Shown: positions 1 through 11,945 of the stretch, piece after piece | Layout: each line of letters begins with the position of its first letter | Position numbering within the stretch: the stretch's first letter is position 1 | From: Echria macrotheca | Lineage: Eukaryota; Ascomycota; Sordariomycetes; Sordariales; Schizotheciaceae | Direction: 5' to 3' | NCBI GenBank assembly: GCA_030411725.1 | Contig: MU839830.1 | Coordinates: 186,001 to 250,000 of the forward strand | DNA: 64,000 bases | Position numbers and translations under genes: made by a program | The notes under the pieces: model-generated | The model's input: the letters and a program-made list of their open reading frames with translations, nothing else | Database searches by the model: none | What the model was told of the DNA's origin: nothing

Positions 1-3000
1 ACAGGTTGCGCTTGTCGTTGGCTTTGACCTGGATACCCATGTGGTCCAAACTCTTCAGATGCATCGTTTCGGTCTGTGACTGCCACACCTTTTCCCATTC
101 TCGCTGTAAAGTAACTGTTAGCGATGCTCGGCCGGCTCAAACGGTGCCGCTTACCTGAGAGAATCTCCACTCTTCGTCCTTTTGTTTCAGTCGGCCCATA
201 ACAACCGGAACAACGGCAAACGGGTTCTTAAACAGCTCGTTGGCAACTTCACAGCCCTTCTCAATGCCGTAAATCTTCTTGAGCACTCGTTTATAGATCG
301 ACGTGCTCTGTCCGCCCAGCGCGACCGGCATCTTGAATGAGGCTCGCTCAGCTGGTGTCAGCGCGAGCATCTGCTGTGCGATAGGCTCCAGAAGCTGAAT
401 ACACTTCTGGTTCGCCTCGATGTAGAAGTCGTAGTCATGGCGCTCTTCTTCGATCCGATGAAGTCCCTCTTCGTAGCCGTTCTTGCGATGCGCAACAAAC
501 CCGGAATCCTCAGAGGCCCACGTGGGGTGAGAGGCCCATTCATCGTTCAGCACTTGATTGCAAAGCTCATCGCGGCCCCCGCAGGGCTTGAGGCGTTCCT
601 GTACCGTTGTGTCAGTTTCTTTTCATGCTAACCACGGGCATCTATCTGTGCTTACGCGCTTGGGAAGAAGGCGGTAACTGGGCCCAAATCCTCGGCAGTT
701 GCTCAAGGAAACTCGCCCGGTCGGTGGTTCCGGCCGATTCTCGACAGGCGCTTCCTCTTCGATGGTATGCTTAAGCATGGACATCAACGATGTCATGAGT
801 TCCGGGTTGCCGCCCATAAACTGATTAGCCTTGTAAATCAAAACGTCTTTGTCGATGAGGTCCAGGTTCCACAGGTTGACGAGCTTCAGGAATTCCGTCA
901 TGGCTGTGCGGTTTCCGATATGTTTCTTGACCCGATCGAAGAAGGCAAAGTCATCTTGGCTCGATACGGCAATGGGAATCGGAGCGATCGGCTCGGGAAT
1001 GACGGGAGTGAGAGTCGGTTCGATAAAAACGCCGTCGGGCTGCTGGGACGCGGGTTTGTGCGACAGCTTCGCGCGTTTGTTGCCTGACGCATTCGGGAGA
1101 GTTCCGCGCATGGCCGACACTTGCCCTTGCTCTGGCACAGGTGTGGCGGCGAGTGGTCCCTTGTCTGGACGGCGCTTTTTGCTCTCTTTGCTCGCGCTGG
1201 CCGGAGGCGCAAAGTTTCCAACCGGAGGCATCTTGGGACCGTCGCGAACAGCATGCGCCGGTTGGGGAGTGGGCGTGGTAACTGCCATGGCAATGCCGTC
1301 TTCCGCCCGTTGGCCGCCAGACCGAGTCTGCGCGGCCGACTCGGGTAGAAATTGCTTGAAGTCCTCCAACAAATCTGGAGCCGAGTGGAAGAGGGTCGTG
1401 ACTTGGCCGTAGACGTCCTGGATCGGTTTTTGCTCGCGCTGGTAGGTTTGAAGAATTTCGAGAAATTGCTTGTAGATCTCTGGGCGGTCTTGGAAGCGAT
1501 TCTGAACGAAGAAGTCAGCAGGAGGAGGCGCACAAGATGGGGTCGAAGCAAACGGGCAGAGAGAAAGTTCGGGTGAAAGACAATGGCTCCACCAGAAACC
1601 GCGGCTCCATTGTCTGGGCCTGTTGCCGTATGCACCAGTAAACATCAAAGGGTATCCTTACCTTGATTTTATTGACGTAGCTGATGGCATGGTTGAATTC
1701 GACAGGCCCTCGCTTTTCCAGTTGTGCTGCTGCCCCGTTTGCCGGTGTCTGGCCTGCGCTCGGCGTCGGCGTATGGGCATTTCTCGGCGCCATTCCGTGG
1801 TTTCCGGCAGATCCGTTTTGCACAGCCGGTAGTGTTCGCTGCTGGACGGGGCTCGTGCCTTCGAAAGACGCGCTCTGGCCTGACCCGTGGAACGCCGGCG
1901 GCGCGTTCGGAGCGGGCGTGCTGAATGTTGCTTCCGGACTTTCCACACTATGTTGGATCGCCGGCTGCTGCCAGTTGCCCTGACGCCCTCCGATATAAGG
2001 TTGCTGCCCCGGCCCGGTTGGCGGGGGTGCTGGCTCCAGCGGTGCTGGTCGGCCGCTACCGATCGAGTGAATCGTCGACCCTTGCGGTGTTGTGACTCGG
2101 ATGCTATTCGGATTGTTTTCCAGTCCGCACTCAATCCGATAACCTGGAGGCAGGAACGTATTAAAGCCCTGGATCAGCATCGGATGACCAGCAAACAGCT
2201 CGGACACTCTGCTAATAACGCCCGGTGTATCGATCCTAGTTTGGATTATTAGCGTGGGCCTGGAGCCGGCTACCATGCGACCTACGTCTGGCTCTTGAAA
2301 TCTTTCATGATGTCCAGGAACTTGTTATATACATCCGGCTGCTCGTGGAACTGGACCTTGACCTGGTCCAGGTAGCTGAGGGCATCCTAAGGCCGGGAAG
2401 GTTAGCCTCGGTGCCGAAAACGCAACACGGCAGCTCCGTAGACTCACATTCAGGATAGGCTGCTGTCCTTGGGCCATACCGGGGGCACCAGGCGGCATAG
2501 GTTGCCCTGCTTGTCCAGGCTGCCCAGCCGGCATACCAGAAACCGAGGGTATCTGCTGCATAGCCCTGCTTCCCTCTGGAGGGATTCCCCGTCCATTTTC
2601 TTGTTGGAGAGGGCCACCGAAAATGGCCGCGGCGCTGGTGGAAGGCGGGATCGAAGTGTTCGGGCCGCCCGGGCCATGGGGATGAGGGGCGAATATGGCA
2701 TGCTGAGAAGTCGCGGAGGTGCCTGTGGCGCCATGCTGTGCTGGTCGACCCGGTTCGCCGTGGAGCGGAGGACCATAGCTGGGGGCAGGTCCCGAAGGAC
2801 CGCCAACCGGCATGGAAGGCGCCGGCCCGCCATGGTTCGCGAGGAGGCCGCCAGGGCTGTGGATGGTTGTCGAGACTCGCGATGCCACAGGCTGGTGGAT
2901 AGGGAGCGACCCAGCACTGCTGTGGTGCGGGGCGCCAGGCTGGTATGGTTCTCTATGTTGTCGCTCGGCATCGTCGCGCTCACGTTCGCGCTCTCGTCGG

Positions 3001-3119
3001 GCTATCTCTTCTTGCTGGAGAGCGCGATGGCGTTGCTCGTCGATGCCATGCTCCCTCTCGCGGTCGCGGTCGCGATCGCGGTCAAAACCCGCGGCGCCAT
3101 GGAGCGGCTGGGGATTCAT
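1..3119 (-). CDS. sin3: SIN3 transcriptional co-repressor scaffold, C-terminal part cut by window edge
   Basis: Scaffold of the Rpd3/HDAC co-repressor complex in the nucleus. Predicted exons on the minus strand: 3119-2448, 2386-2286, 2235-1662, 1501-656, 598-155, 103-1, all phase-consistent; about 913 residues are visible. Residues 1-224 are Pro/Gly/Gln-rich with a charged Asp-Arg/Glu-Arg stretch. PAH1 (DALSYLDQVKVQFHEQPDVY) opens exon 2 near residue 225, PAH2 (NRFQDRPEIYKQFLEIL) lies near 445-505, and PAH3 (DDFAFFDRVKKHI) near 615-690. The Sin3-family/HDAC-interaction region follows, with GPSYRLLPKR, LNDEWASHPTWASEDSGF and the run up to MGIQVKANDKRNL at the edge. The start at 3119 was chosen because it gives a plausible N-terminus without the hydrophobic upstream frame; it is less certain than the rest. 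Three PAH domains plus the downstream conserved block make the identity secure. Confidence 0.95.
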
Positions 3120-4003
3120 TCTGAGCTTGCCAAGAGCTCTGTACCAAAAGGAACTTGACGTCAGCATGTATGTAGAAAGTGCGCAGATGAAAGACTGCAA
3201 GGAAATCGGAGCTTGCGGCACGACCGTGGGAGAAATAGGAGGTGCGAAACAGGACGGGCGCGACGCTAAGCAAACCGAGCAAGCAAGAGCCACAAGCTTA
3301 CATATTCAGTGCGGCGACGCATCAGCCATCCAACAACAGGCGGCTATCGGATATGAGGGTATTTTGGAGTGCCGCGCTCGACAGGTGTCTGTGGGATTGT
3401 CTTGAAGCCGGTATTGTCTGAGCTCAATCGAGAGAGACAGGCAGATTGTGAGAGGCCCAAAGGCGGTTCCATCAGCTGTGTCTTCACGATAGCGATAAGC
3501 GGCTAAATCCCGGCACAGCCACCCAATCCCGACTCGCTGTTTGAAGCACAGCTTCTCCTGCAAGGGGTCAACTCCACTTCCTCATCAGCCTGGTGACGTT
3601 TGGTCCCGCGTTGCGCAATCAGGTCGCAAACGCGCAGCAGGATACCAGCTCCTCTGTAAAACTCCCCTCAAGTATGACTTTAACTTGAACTGGGTTATAA
3701 CCCGAGTTGGCTGGGAAACACTTCTGCGCATTCTACCGAGAGTGAACCTCCAGGAGAAAGAATACAGACATGACGAGGTGAACATATTGGACAACTGCTG
3801 CCAAAAGGACTTAGATATAGAAGGGTAGGGTACAGAATTATCTTCCTCAAATTCAAGCCGTCAACAACCATTCGTATACTTGCATGGTCCCTGCCTAATC
3901 ATCTAACACGAGCAACCTGAACGCCGTTTCCATCCTGTCCCAGTTCATTTTCGCCTGCCATTCCGTCGTGTCGTCGTGTCGATGCCGTGATCTCTCACTT
4001 AAA
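3120..4003. other. Intergenic: SIN3 upstream region
   Basis: Lies between the SIN3 start and the stop of the FAS1 gene, both on the minus strand. It should hold the SIN3 promoter and leader and the FAS1 3' UTR. No convincing gene or repeat was seen. Confidence 0.6.
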
Positions 4004-4779
4004 TCAGGCATAGTTCCGTACACCCTTGAGAATCCACACTTGTCCATTCGACACGGTGCTGGCGATGCTAACGACCTGGATGCCGGCCGGTTGAATCTGC
4101 CCACATTATTAGCATCGATACATAGATCATCAAGCGGAAAATAAAATGCCAAAACTCACAACTCTGACGCCGTCCTTCATTTCCCACCATATCGTCTGAT
4201 CATCGCCAATAGCTTTGGCATTCTTGCCCTCGGGCCAAGGGTTCAGAGGGACCATGTGGGCTTCAACGAACCGCCTCAGGTTGCGATGCGCCCGTTCACT
4301 CCCGTCGCCGCCTTCATACGCATTCGGGCCCAGGGCGCCGTAATCGCGCGGGTCTTCCCACGGCTTTCTTGGAAGTGCTTCGATGGCCGAGTTCAACGGC
4401 GCAAGCACCGTCGTGTTCTGTGACGCGTCGTCAAGACGTCGCGATGCGGATTCGATATCTCGAACGAAACTGCTCAAACACCACGGTTAGCGGGAAGATG
4501 CAAAGCAGACCGAGAAATCCCGGCGTACCCGGCGAAGAGGTTAATGGACCGGTCGCGGCCCATGACATCGGATAGCATCACATCACCGCTGGGGCCCGGC
4601 TGGTCGTCCGGCGACGGCGCCGATGGCGGGATGGCGGGGCCGGGGCCGGCAGGGTCCATCAGGATCTGGTCGCCGTGGCGGAACGGAGTCGGGTATCGAG
4701 GGTCGCGGAAGAGGGGCACGAGCAGCTGCGAGGAGACGACGCCGCTCAGGAGTGCAGTGCAAACAACAAGGGGTCGCAT
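4004..4779 (-). CDS. Secreted FAS1 (fasciclin)-domain protein
   Basis: Exons on the minus strand: 4779-4529, 4469-4160, 4096-4004; 217 residues. The N-terminus MRPLVVCTALLSGVVSSQLL is a typical signal peptide, followed by a Pro-rich spacer. The rest is one FAS1 domain: SINLFAGFVRDIESASRRL, then the H1-like block NTTVLAPLNSAIEALPRKPW, and the C-terminal NGQVWILKGV, which resembles the end of fungal FAS1 folds. The splice junctions restore FAG-FVRD and GVRV-IQPAG without frame loss. Single-FAS1 fungal proteins of this size are secreted or wall/vacuole-associated and usually uncharacterised; no GPI-anchor tail is visible. Precise role unknown. Confidence 0.85.
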
Positions 4780-5990
4780 GGTAGGTTGTGTGTTGGTTCA
4801 GCGATAAAACATATTCTCTTGGCTTGATGAGTACAACATGTTGTTCCCGGCGATCCTCAAACCGCAAAGGCACTCGTCGCAGAATGACGTCGCACCTGAC
4901 TTGGCTTGCACGGCTTCTTCCCACGAATAGGATTCTCGCATTTCCTCCAGCCAGTTTCCCCTCAACATCAGCATCACTTCTCGACAGTTATTCCCGTGCA
5001 CCTCTCGCCTTTTTATCGTTGGGGGAACGACACTTTTTCGCGGATGCGATGGGTTGAAGCGACCCCGATAGATAATCCTATTTTGACCATTCATTGCCAT
5101 CTGCCCCCGAGCTGGCGTGTACGGGTACGGATGTACTCGAGTGCCAAAGGCAGTTTCGAGCGCATCGATCACATGTCAGGCGATGCGCCCGTTTTTAGCC
5201 TGCTGAGACATTCCCGCTGTCTGCTGACCGGAGCCCACTTGCAAGGCGAGAGCTTCACCACCCCGCCAAATGCATGGTTCGGCACGAGGACGAATGGCTG
5301 ACGGTTCACTCGGCCGGGGAATACTTCAAAGTTGGAAACGACACGCAACGATGCAACGGGCGAGATTGCGGGTGTGGTTGCCATCACATGTGAACTGGCT
5401 GCGGACCGCAAGCGGCGCCCCTGCCACTCGAGCCTCCGTGCCTCCGTTCTCATGACTTTGCAGGAATTTGGGGAACGTGGGGATAAGCTGGGCCAGGTTG
5501 CAACTTGCCTAGGCCCATCATCTGAGAAATGGGCCTCCGTCGATTGGAGCTTTTGGTGATATTCCCGTGCTGTAACTTTTGTTACCCCACAGTCGCGGCT
5601 CGTGGCAAACCTCGGCAACCTGGCGATGGACGGGATGCTAACATCTGCGCCGCATCTTGACCTCGGTCGTAGCCGCGTAGGACACAAAGAACGGAGGTGG
5701 CAGGCTGCTATTAAAACTCCCTGAGCTTCCCCAGATCCGAATTGCTTCTCTGCCATCCGTACCCCAGAATCTGTGTTCCAAGTCAGTAAGTTGCAGCGGT
5801 ACCGGCAAGTTCCCTGGATGCGGAGCGCTAACAGCCACAGCTGCGACGAACCCCTGTCGCGTCGAACTGCCTCGGCTCACACCGGCCGACAGACAGCCCA
5901 CTGCCATAACTACTCGCGCATTCCTCGCAACCACGGGCTTTGTTTCTCTTCCTCTCGTCATCCTCGTCCTACTCACAATCAACCGTTACA
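4780..5990. promoter_or_regulatory. Divergent intergenic region, FAS1 / fumarate reductase
   Basis: 1.2 kb between two divergent start codons, so it should hold both promoters. Open frames here are short and resemble no known protein. No distinct regulatory element could be assigned by eye. Confidence 0.5.
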
Positions 5991-8035
5991 ATGGCTCCCC
6001 GAGTTATCGTTGTTGGCGGCGGCCGTAAGTTGCAATTGCCCCCTGCCCCGCATCGTCGCAGCTGTCCAGCAGTCCGCTGCTGCCGGCTGTGTCGTCATCC
6101 ATGTGACAGTGACAATTGTGGGCTGACAGGTTTTGTTCGCAGTTTCGGGCCTGTCGGCTGCGCACACCATCTACCTCGCTGGCGGCAACGTCGTCGTGCT
6201 GGACAAGCAGGGCTTTTTCGGCGGCAACTCGACCAAGGCGACGTCTGGAATCAACGGCGCCTTGACCAGGACACAGGTGGAGCACGGCATCCAGGACAGC
6301 GTCAAGCAGTTCTACGATGACACGCTCAAGTCGGCCCGTGACAAGGCCAGGCCAGACCTCATCAAGGTCCTCACATACAAGTCTGCGGCTGCTGTCGAGT
6401 GGCTTCAGGATGTCTTCAACCTCGATCTCACTCTCGTCTCGCGGTTAGGGTACGTTTAGAGCCCCTCGCTCATTGTCCCTCAATCCAATTGCTGACATAT
6501 GTCTCAGTGGCCACTCCCAGCCCCGAACCCACCGTGGCCACGATGCCAAGTTCCCCGGTATGGCCATCACCTATGCTCTGATGCAGAGGCTTGAGGAGCT
6601 TGCCGAGTCGGAGCCCGAGCGTGTCCAGATCATCAAGAAGGCCCGTGTCACCAGCCTGAACAAGGAGGGCAACAAGGTCACCGGTGTTACCTACGAGTTC
6701 AACGGCGAGCCTCAGACGATTGAGGGCCCCGTTGTCCTCGCCACTGGCGGTTATGCTGCCGATTTTGGCGATGGCTCGCTGCTCAAGAAGCATCGCCCTG
6801 ACACCTACGGGCTCGCCACCACCAACGGCTCGCACGCCACTGGTGACGGCCAGAAGATGGTCATGGCCATTGGCGGCAACGGCATCGACATGGACAAGGT
6901 TCAGGTTCACCCTACCGGTCTCGTTGACCCCAAGGATCCTGGCTCCAAGTGGAAGTTCCTCGCTGCCGAGGCTCTCCGTGGTGAGGGTGGTATCCTTCTC
7001 AATGCCGACGGTGACCGGTTCTGCGACGAGCTCGGCCACCGTGACTACGTCTCGGGCATGATGTGGAAGGAGAAGGACAAGGGCAAGTTCCCCATCCGCC
7101 TTATCCTCAACTCCAAGGCTTCCAACACGCTCGACTTCCACACCCGCCACTACTCGGGTCGCGGCCTGATGAAGAAGATGACGGGCAAGGAGCTGGCCAA
7201 GGAGATTGGCTGCACCCCTGAGCACCTCCAGAAGACGTTCCAGACGTACAATGCCATCGCCGAGGGCAAGCAGAAGGATCCTTGGGGCAAGAAGTTCTTC
7301 CACAACATGCCCCTCGACATCAGCGACAACTTCCACGTCGCCCTCATGGAGCCTGTGCTTCACTTCACCATGGGTGGTATCGAGATCAACGACCGCGCCC
7401 AGGTGCTCAACCAGGACAAGAAGCCCTTTGATGGTCTCTTCGCCTGCGGTGAGCTTGCCGGTGGCGTCCACGGTGCCAACCGTCTGGGTGGCTCGTCTCT
7501 GCTTGGCTGTGTCGTCTACGGCCGTGTCGCCGGCGACTCGGCCAGCAACTACCTGTTCCAGCAGGCGCTCAAGGGCGGTGCCGGCGCCGCTCGTCTGGGC
7601 CAGATTGCTCTGCACATCGACCCCTCGACGCCGGGCAAGATCTCGGTCGAGTGGGGCGCCGGCTCCAGCGGCAGCGCCCCTGCTTCGCAGACGACATCTA
7701 CCACGGGACCCGGCCCTCAAAAGGCCGACGGCAAGCAGGCCGCCAAGCCCAACGAGGCCAAGGCCTTCTCCATCCCCGAGAAGGAGTACACGATGGAGGA
7801 GGTTGCCAAGCACAACAAGAAGGAGGACCTTTGGGTCGTTGTCAAGGGTGTCGTGCTCGACCTCACCAACTGGCTCGATGACCACCCGGGTGGTCCTCAG
7901 GCTCTCCTTAACTTCATGGGCCGTGATGCCACCGAGGAGTTTGAGATGCTCCACGACGATGAGGTCATCCCCAAGTATGCGCCTTCCCAGGTTATTGGGA
8001 GGGTCAAGGGGCAGAAGGTGACGCTGGAGATTTGA
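5991..8035 (+). CDS. FAD-dependent fumarate reductase fused to cytochrome b5
   Basis: Exons 5991-6024, 6143-6449, 6508-8035; 622 residues. The first exon encodes only the start of the dinucleotide fold; splicing gives VIVVGGGLSGLSAAHTIYL (GxGxxG). The body matches the soluble fungal fumarate reductase (FRD1/OSM1) family, with substrate-site blocks HPTG, MGGIEIN and HGANRLGG. After a Gly/Ser/Pro-rich linker comes a cytochrome b5 domain starting KEYTMEEVAKHNKKEDLWVV; the haem ligands are His573 (HPGG) and probably His596 (EMLHDDE). No targeting peptide precedes the Rossmann fold, so a cytosolic enzyme that reoxidises FADH2/NADH with fumarate is likely. Codon use is strongly C-ending, consistent with high expression. 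The reading frame is certain; compartment is inferred. Confidence 0.95.
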
Positions 8036-11000
8036 GGGGAAAATGCCGTAATGGGAGGAAATGAAATTGGGCATTGGGATGTTGGATGTACTGATATGAC
8101 CAGACCCGACGGCGGGCGGCGGGTTGGCCGTATGGCGTCCGAGATGACACATGGGCAGTGCTGCTGTACTGTACTGATAGAATTATTTTTTTTATATCCT
8201 GTTGTTTGACAATTTGGCGGGTTCTGAAAAGGAAATAAAGCACGTTTTGATCATGGTTTTTGTTCCTGCTGCTTGTTGAAGCATGTTTGTCTCTAGGTCG
8301 AAGGAGTTTGTCGATACGAAGTTTGCGAGCCAGCCACATGGCATTGCGTCTGCCTGGTGTGGCATGTTTGCTCTTCGTATCTCAATGTGGAAAAGTTTGC
8401 ATTTCGTGGGGATTGATACCCGAGGATTCTATGAACGCCGAAGAGGCAGGCTTGTGAATACCATATTGTCTGCGGTCTGCGGTCTACATGGAGATGGAGG
8501 ACTTACCCACCAGGTTGTCCTTACCTAGCCGGGAACGCTACATGGGACAGGGAAGGGGAGGATGTGTATTTATTACGATTTATTTCTCTCTGGGTTATTA
8601 CAATGGGATATAGTGGTTCATGGTTCATCGACCGGCCTGGACCGACCGACCGGCTGGCCCATTTTAACCTGTTGACAGGTGGGTTGGGTTGGTGGTGGTG
8701 GGAAGGACTGGGGACGAGACAGTGTTATGGTACTCTACCCGGCTGGCATTTGTTCAGGCTGATGATGGGTTGGTTGTGTTCTTCCCGGTTAAGGGTTTCA
8801 TATTTTTGACACATGGCTAACATACGGGGTGGATAATGGAGTAGGTAGGTAGGTTATGGAACGCACGTTCCTTGTTCCTTTCTTACCCGGGTTACCTAAC
8901 GTACACTTTTGTGTTGCAGATGGGATAGATGGGGTTCATCACTCTCGGCGTACAGATACATATATATCTGGGACTTGTCCTTTTTGCTACCTAGGTATCG
9001 GATTGGCAGCAAATACGGGGGGGAGAGAGAGAGAGTATGAGTATGATGAGTGGGCGAGCTCGTTAGGTCTCTTGAAACGTCTGTACGCCGCCTTCGCCTT
9101 CGCCTGCCCGTCCGCAGCAGGTACTTTCCGCAGCAAGACTGTGTAAGGTAGAGGGCGTAGCCATCACAAGGCATCGTTCCAACGTGTCTCACCAGTGTCA
9201 TACCCGGTTCCGCTGGTGCACAGCACGGCGCGCATAGTGGTTCTTTCACTTCATTTGTCGTCTTGTCGGTCCCCTTTCATTACGGACTTTTTTTTCTGTC
9301 TTGGTTCCAGTCACGAACACACTCAAAACCGTATGAGGTTTCCTCATGATGAATAATTTTGCAGATGTGGCGTTTTGGTAGAACAGGATTTCGTTGGGTC
9401 TTGGTTTTGCCTACATGCGGATATCTTGGTTATCAGCGCAGGGAGTTGGAAGGGGTTGTTGGTTGGGAAGTGTGTTGGCGACCATCCCCTTTTTGAGATG
9501 AAGCATCGAAAAGGGGGTGGACTATCAGGGAAGGCTACAAGCTACATCGACAAGCTAGAGCACTAGTCGCTGAGTTGGGAATGGTGAACATTATGTTGGC
9601 AACTGTAAAAGAAATTACCTAAATTCGAGGCTGCTGAGATGAAACCCATCGTGGAAACCGGCATGTTTTCTTTGGCGAGATGCAATGCGGTGTTTCCCTC
9701 CGCTTGGTAGCGGGTTTTAACGACTGCATTGACAGTACACATCTACCGATCGGCCTGCGGTGAGGCAAAGATGAAGCGAATAAGACCTTGCACATTTATT
9801 ACCTCGCGACCGTCCAATACTCGCAAGGGCTGAACCCATTTCTGTTCAGCCCTTCTCTTTCTCCCCCGGGTTTCCCCCAGAAAATCACAGCTGGGCAGCA
9901 GAGCGCCGAGACGCTGGATTCGGGAGACGGGTAAACGCCCCACTTGGGCAGTCCCATGCAACTCTACAATTTCATCATCTCGCCAGGCGTTAAACTATTA
10001 GATCTCTGCCGGACGGTAGTCCGTACTTGGTAAGTTCGATATTGTAGCAGCCGGCTCAGACAGTGCCGCAAGCGAAAGCAGCAACAGCATGCTGGCGCGC
10101 GTAGATTTTCTTGCTTTTTGCAACGCGTCTTCCTTGCTTGGCAGCAGGATGCATCTTGGCTGTCAGTCTGTCACCAGCCGGCGAACGACAGACGGGCATC
10201 GGCACCAGCGGTTCGACAGCCGCGGCAACAAGCGACAAAGTCGGCTGTCAGCTGGTAGAGTAGCATTGTGGCGACAACATCGTTTGCTCCCCCGCAAGGC
10301 GTATGGATCAGGCTGACGGCCGAGTCGCAACGAGAAACACGGAATCGATGCTTGACTGCGGCGTCGAACGGGACGATGGGACGGCCGGGCGGGCGCCTCA
10401 CAGCCCAGGACTTTCAGGAGTGACTGAACCGAAAAAGTCAAAGCTCAACAAGCAGGTTCTGGCCCCCCTCCCAACCAAAAGGCCAGCTTCTTGTCCTGCA
10501 TTTTCATCCAATCGCGTCCTGCACAAGGATAAATTAAGTCACCCGCTGACTGTCCCGATCGGGCCCTACTACCAATTTTCCCCCTTGGGTCAATTGTCGG
10601 AGGAGGAGAGAGGGGGTGAGGGGAAGCGACCGGTTCACACCGCGGCGGGGTCTGTTGGCGGGGAACCTGGACGCAGAGCATCAGGGAGACAAGACACACA
10701 CACACACCGGGTCCAAACCAGCCGTGCGACTTGAACGGTGAATAAGTCGCTGCTGATGCTGCTGCTGCCGCATGTCCCTGAGAGATACAGCGCTGTTTCT
10801 GTGGCGGGTTGACAAAAATAAATGGGAAACACGGCGTGCTGCGGTTGGACAATGCCAAATGCGCCATCCACAGCTGAGCGCATTCGAGCGCTCATGAGAG
10901 AGGGGGAAGCCACCTCCTGGAATGGCTAGCATCGAGTCCGAGAACAGTTTGGCACGGCGCCGGGCCATTAGTCACTATGCTGGCAGCCTGCTGATGTCGC

Positions 11001-11945
11001 ATCGAGCAGGAATGTGGACGACGAGAAGACGACCGCCCGCCCGATCCCATCGTCTGACATCTTCGCTGTGTGTGGATTGCAGGATCTGCGTAGTTGTGCT
11101 AGGTATTGTGGGCTCGTTGGTCTGGGGAAGGAGGGCGGTATTTCTGTTCTGCGACAAGAGCATCCAACGGGCACAAAAGTGCGGCTGTCACGAGCGAGGC
11201 GGACGGCACTGTGCCCCAGGTCCGTGAGCCCGGGGTAAAACGGCGGCAGCAGCAAATACCTGACAGGGTGACAGGGTGCGCGAACAGTGTCAGGCACTGT
11301 CCCATCCCTTGACTGATCTGGCGGAAATAATTTCTCATGGCTCACCAAGCACCCAAGCAAGTGGTGGTTTTCTTCGCTTCCAAGACCCTGTGGCCAGTGC
11401 GCGTTCGTTCCATTTGTTGCGCAGCCGCGCCCAAATCCCACCTCTCTGGCCTGGCGGATCGGATCATCAGCGTGGACTGCCCAAAAGACGAATGATCGGT
11501 CACCAGCATGTCAGATGGCGCAAAAGACCAGATGGGCTAACAACCGTTGTGTACCGATTGATTCTCATCTCACGTCTTCTCAGCACCGTTGCGCTGCGCT
11601 CAACACGGCTCTGTTGGAATACACTAGTGTAGCGGCTCGCGACAGGCTGCACGAGTGGAAATCACATTTGCTGGGGGCTGCTTCGCCAAGGATTCAGACT
11701 GGGGAGCGCTCGCCAGCCCGGCGGGTCACGGTGGTCCAATCAACGGCCCCCCCTGGACTGGTCAGACTGGGAGTCCCGTCGTCCCTTTCAGTGCCGTGCC
11801 TCCGTTCTCCACCCTTTACCCAGAGAACCTCCAGCCAGAGGGACCAGCCAATTCAACCTCATCGTCCTTCGATGGTGACGGCACTTTCGCGACAGTCTCG
11901 GTGACCACGACATCGAATCTGGCTTGACGGGCCAACTCTTGCACC
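8036..11945. other. Long gene-free intergenic region
   Basis: 3.9 kb without a convincing coding exon. The left part should contain the fumarate reductase 3' UTR and the right part the promoter of the sugar transporter. It contains a TACCTAGGTA palindrome at 8988-8997 and a GTAGGTAGGTAGG run at 8841-8853. Open frames up to 157 codons were inspected and look like chance frames. Confidence 0.5.

Noticed and set aside
6470..8152. 560-aa minus-strand open frame
   Set aside because: It is the antisense shadow of the well-supported fumarate reductase exon and resembles no protein family.
10303..10734. 143-codon frame in the 8-12 kb gap
   Set aside because: Low-complexity, no family features and no plausible splice partners.
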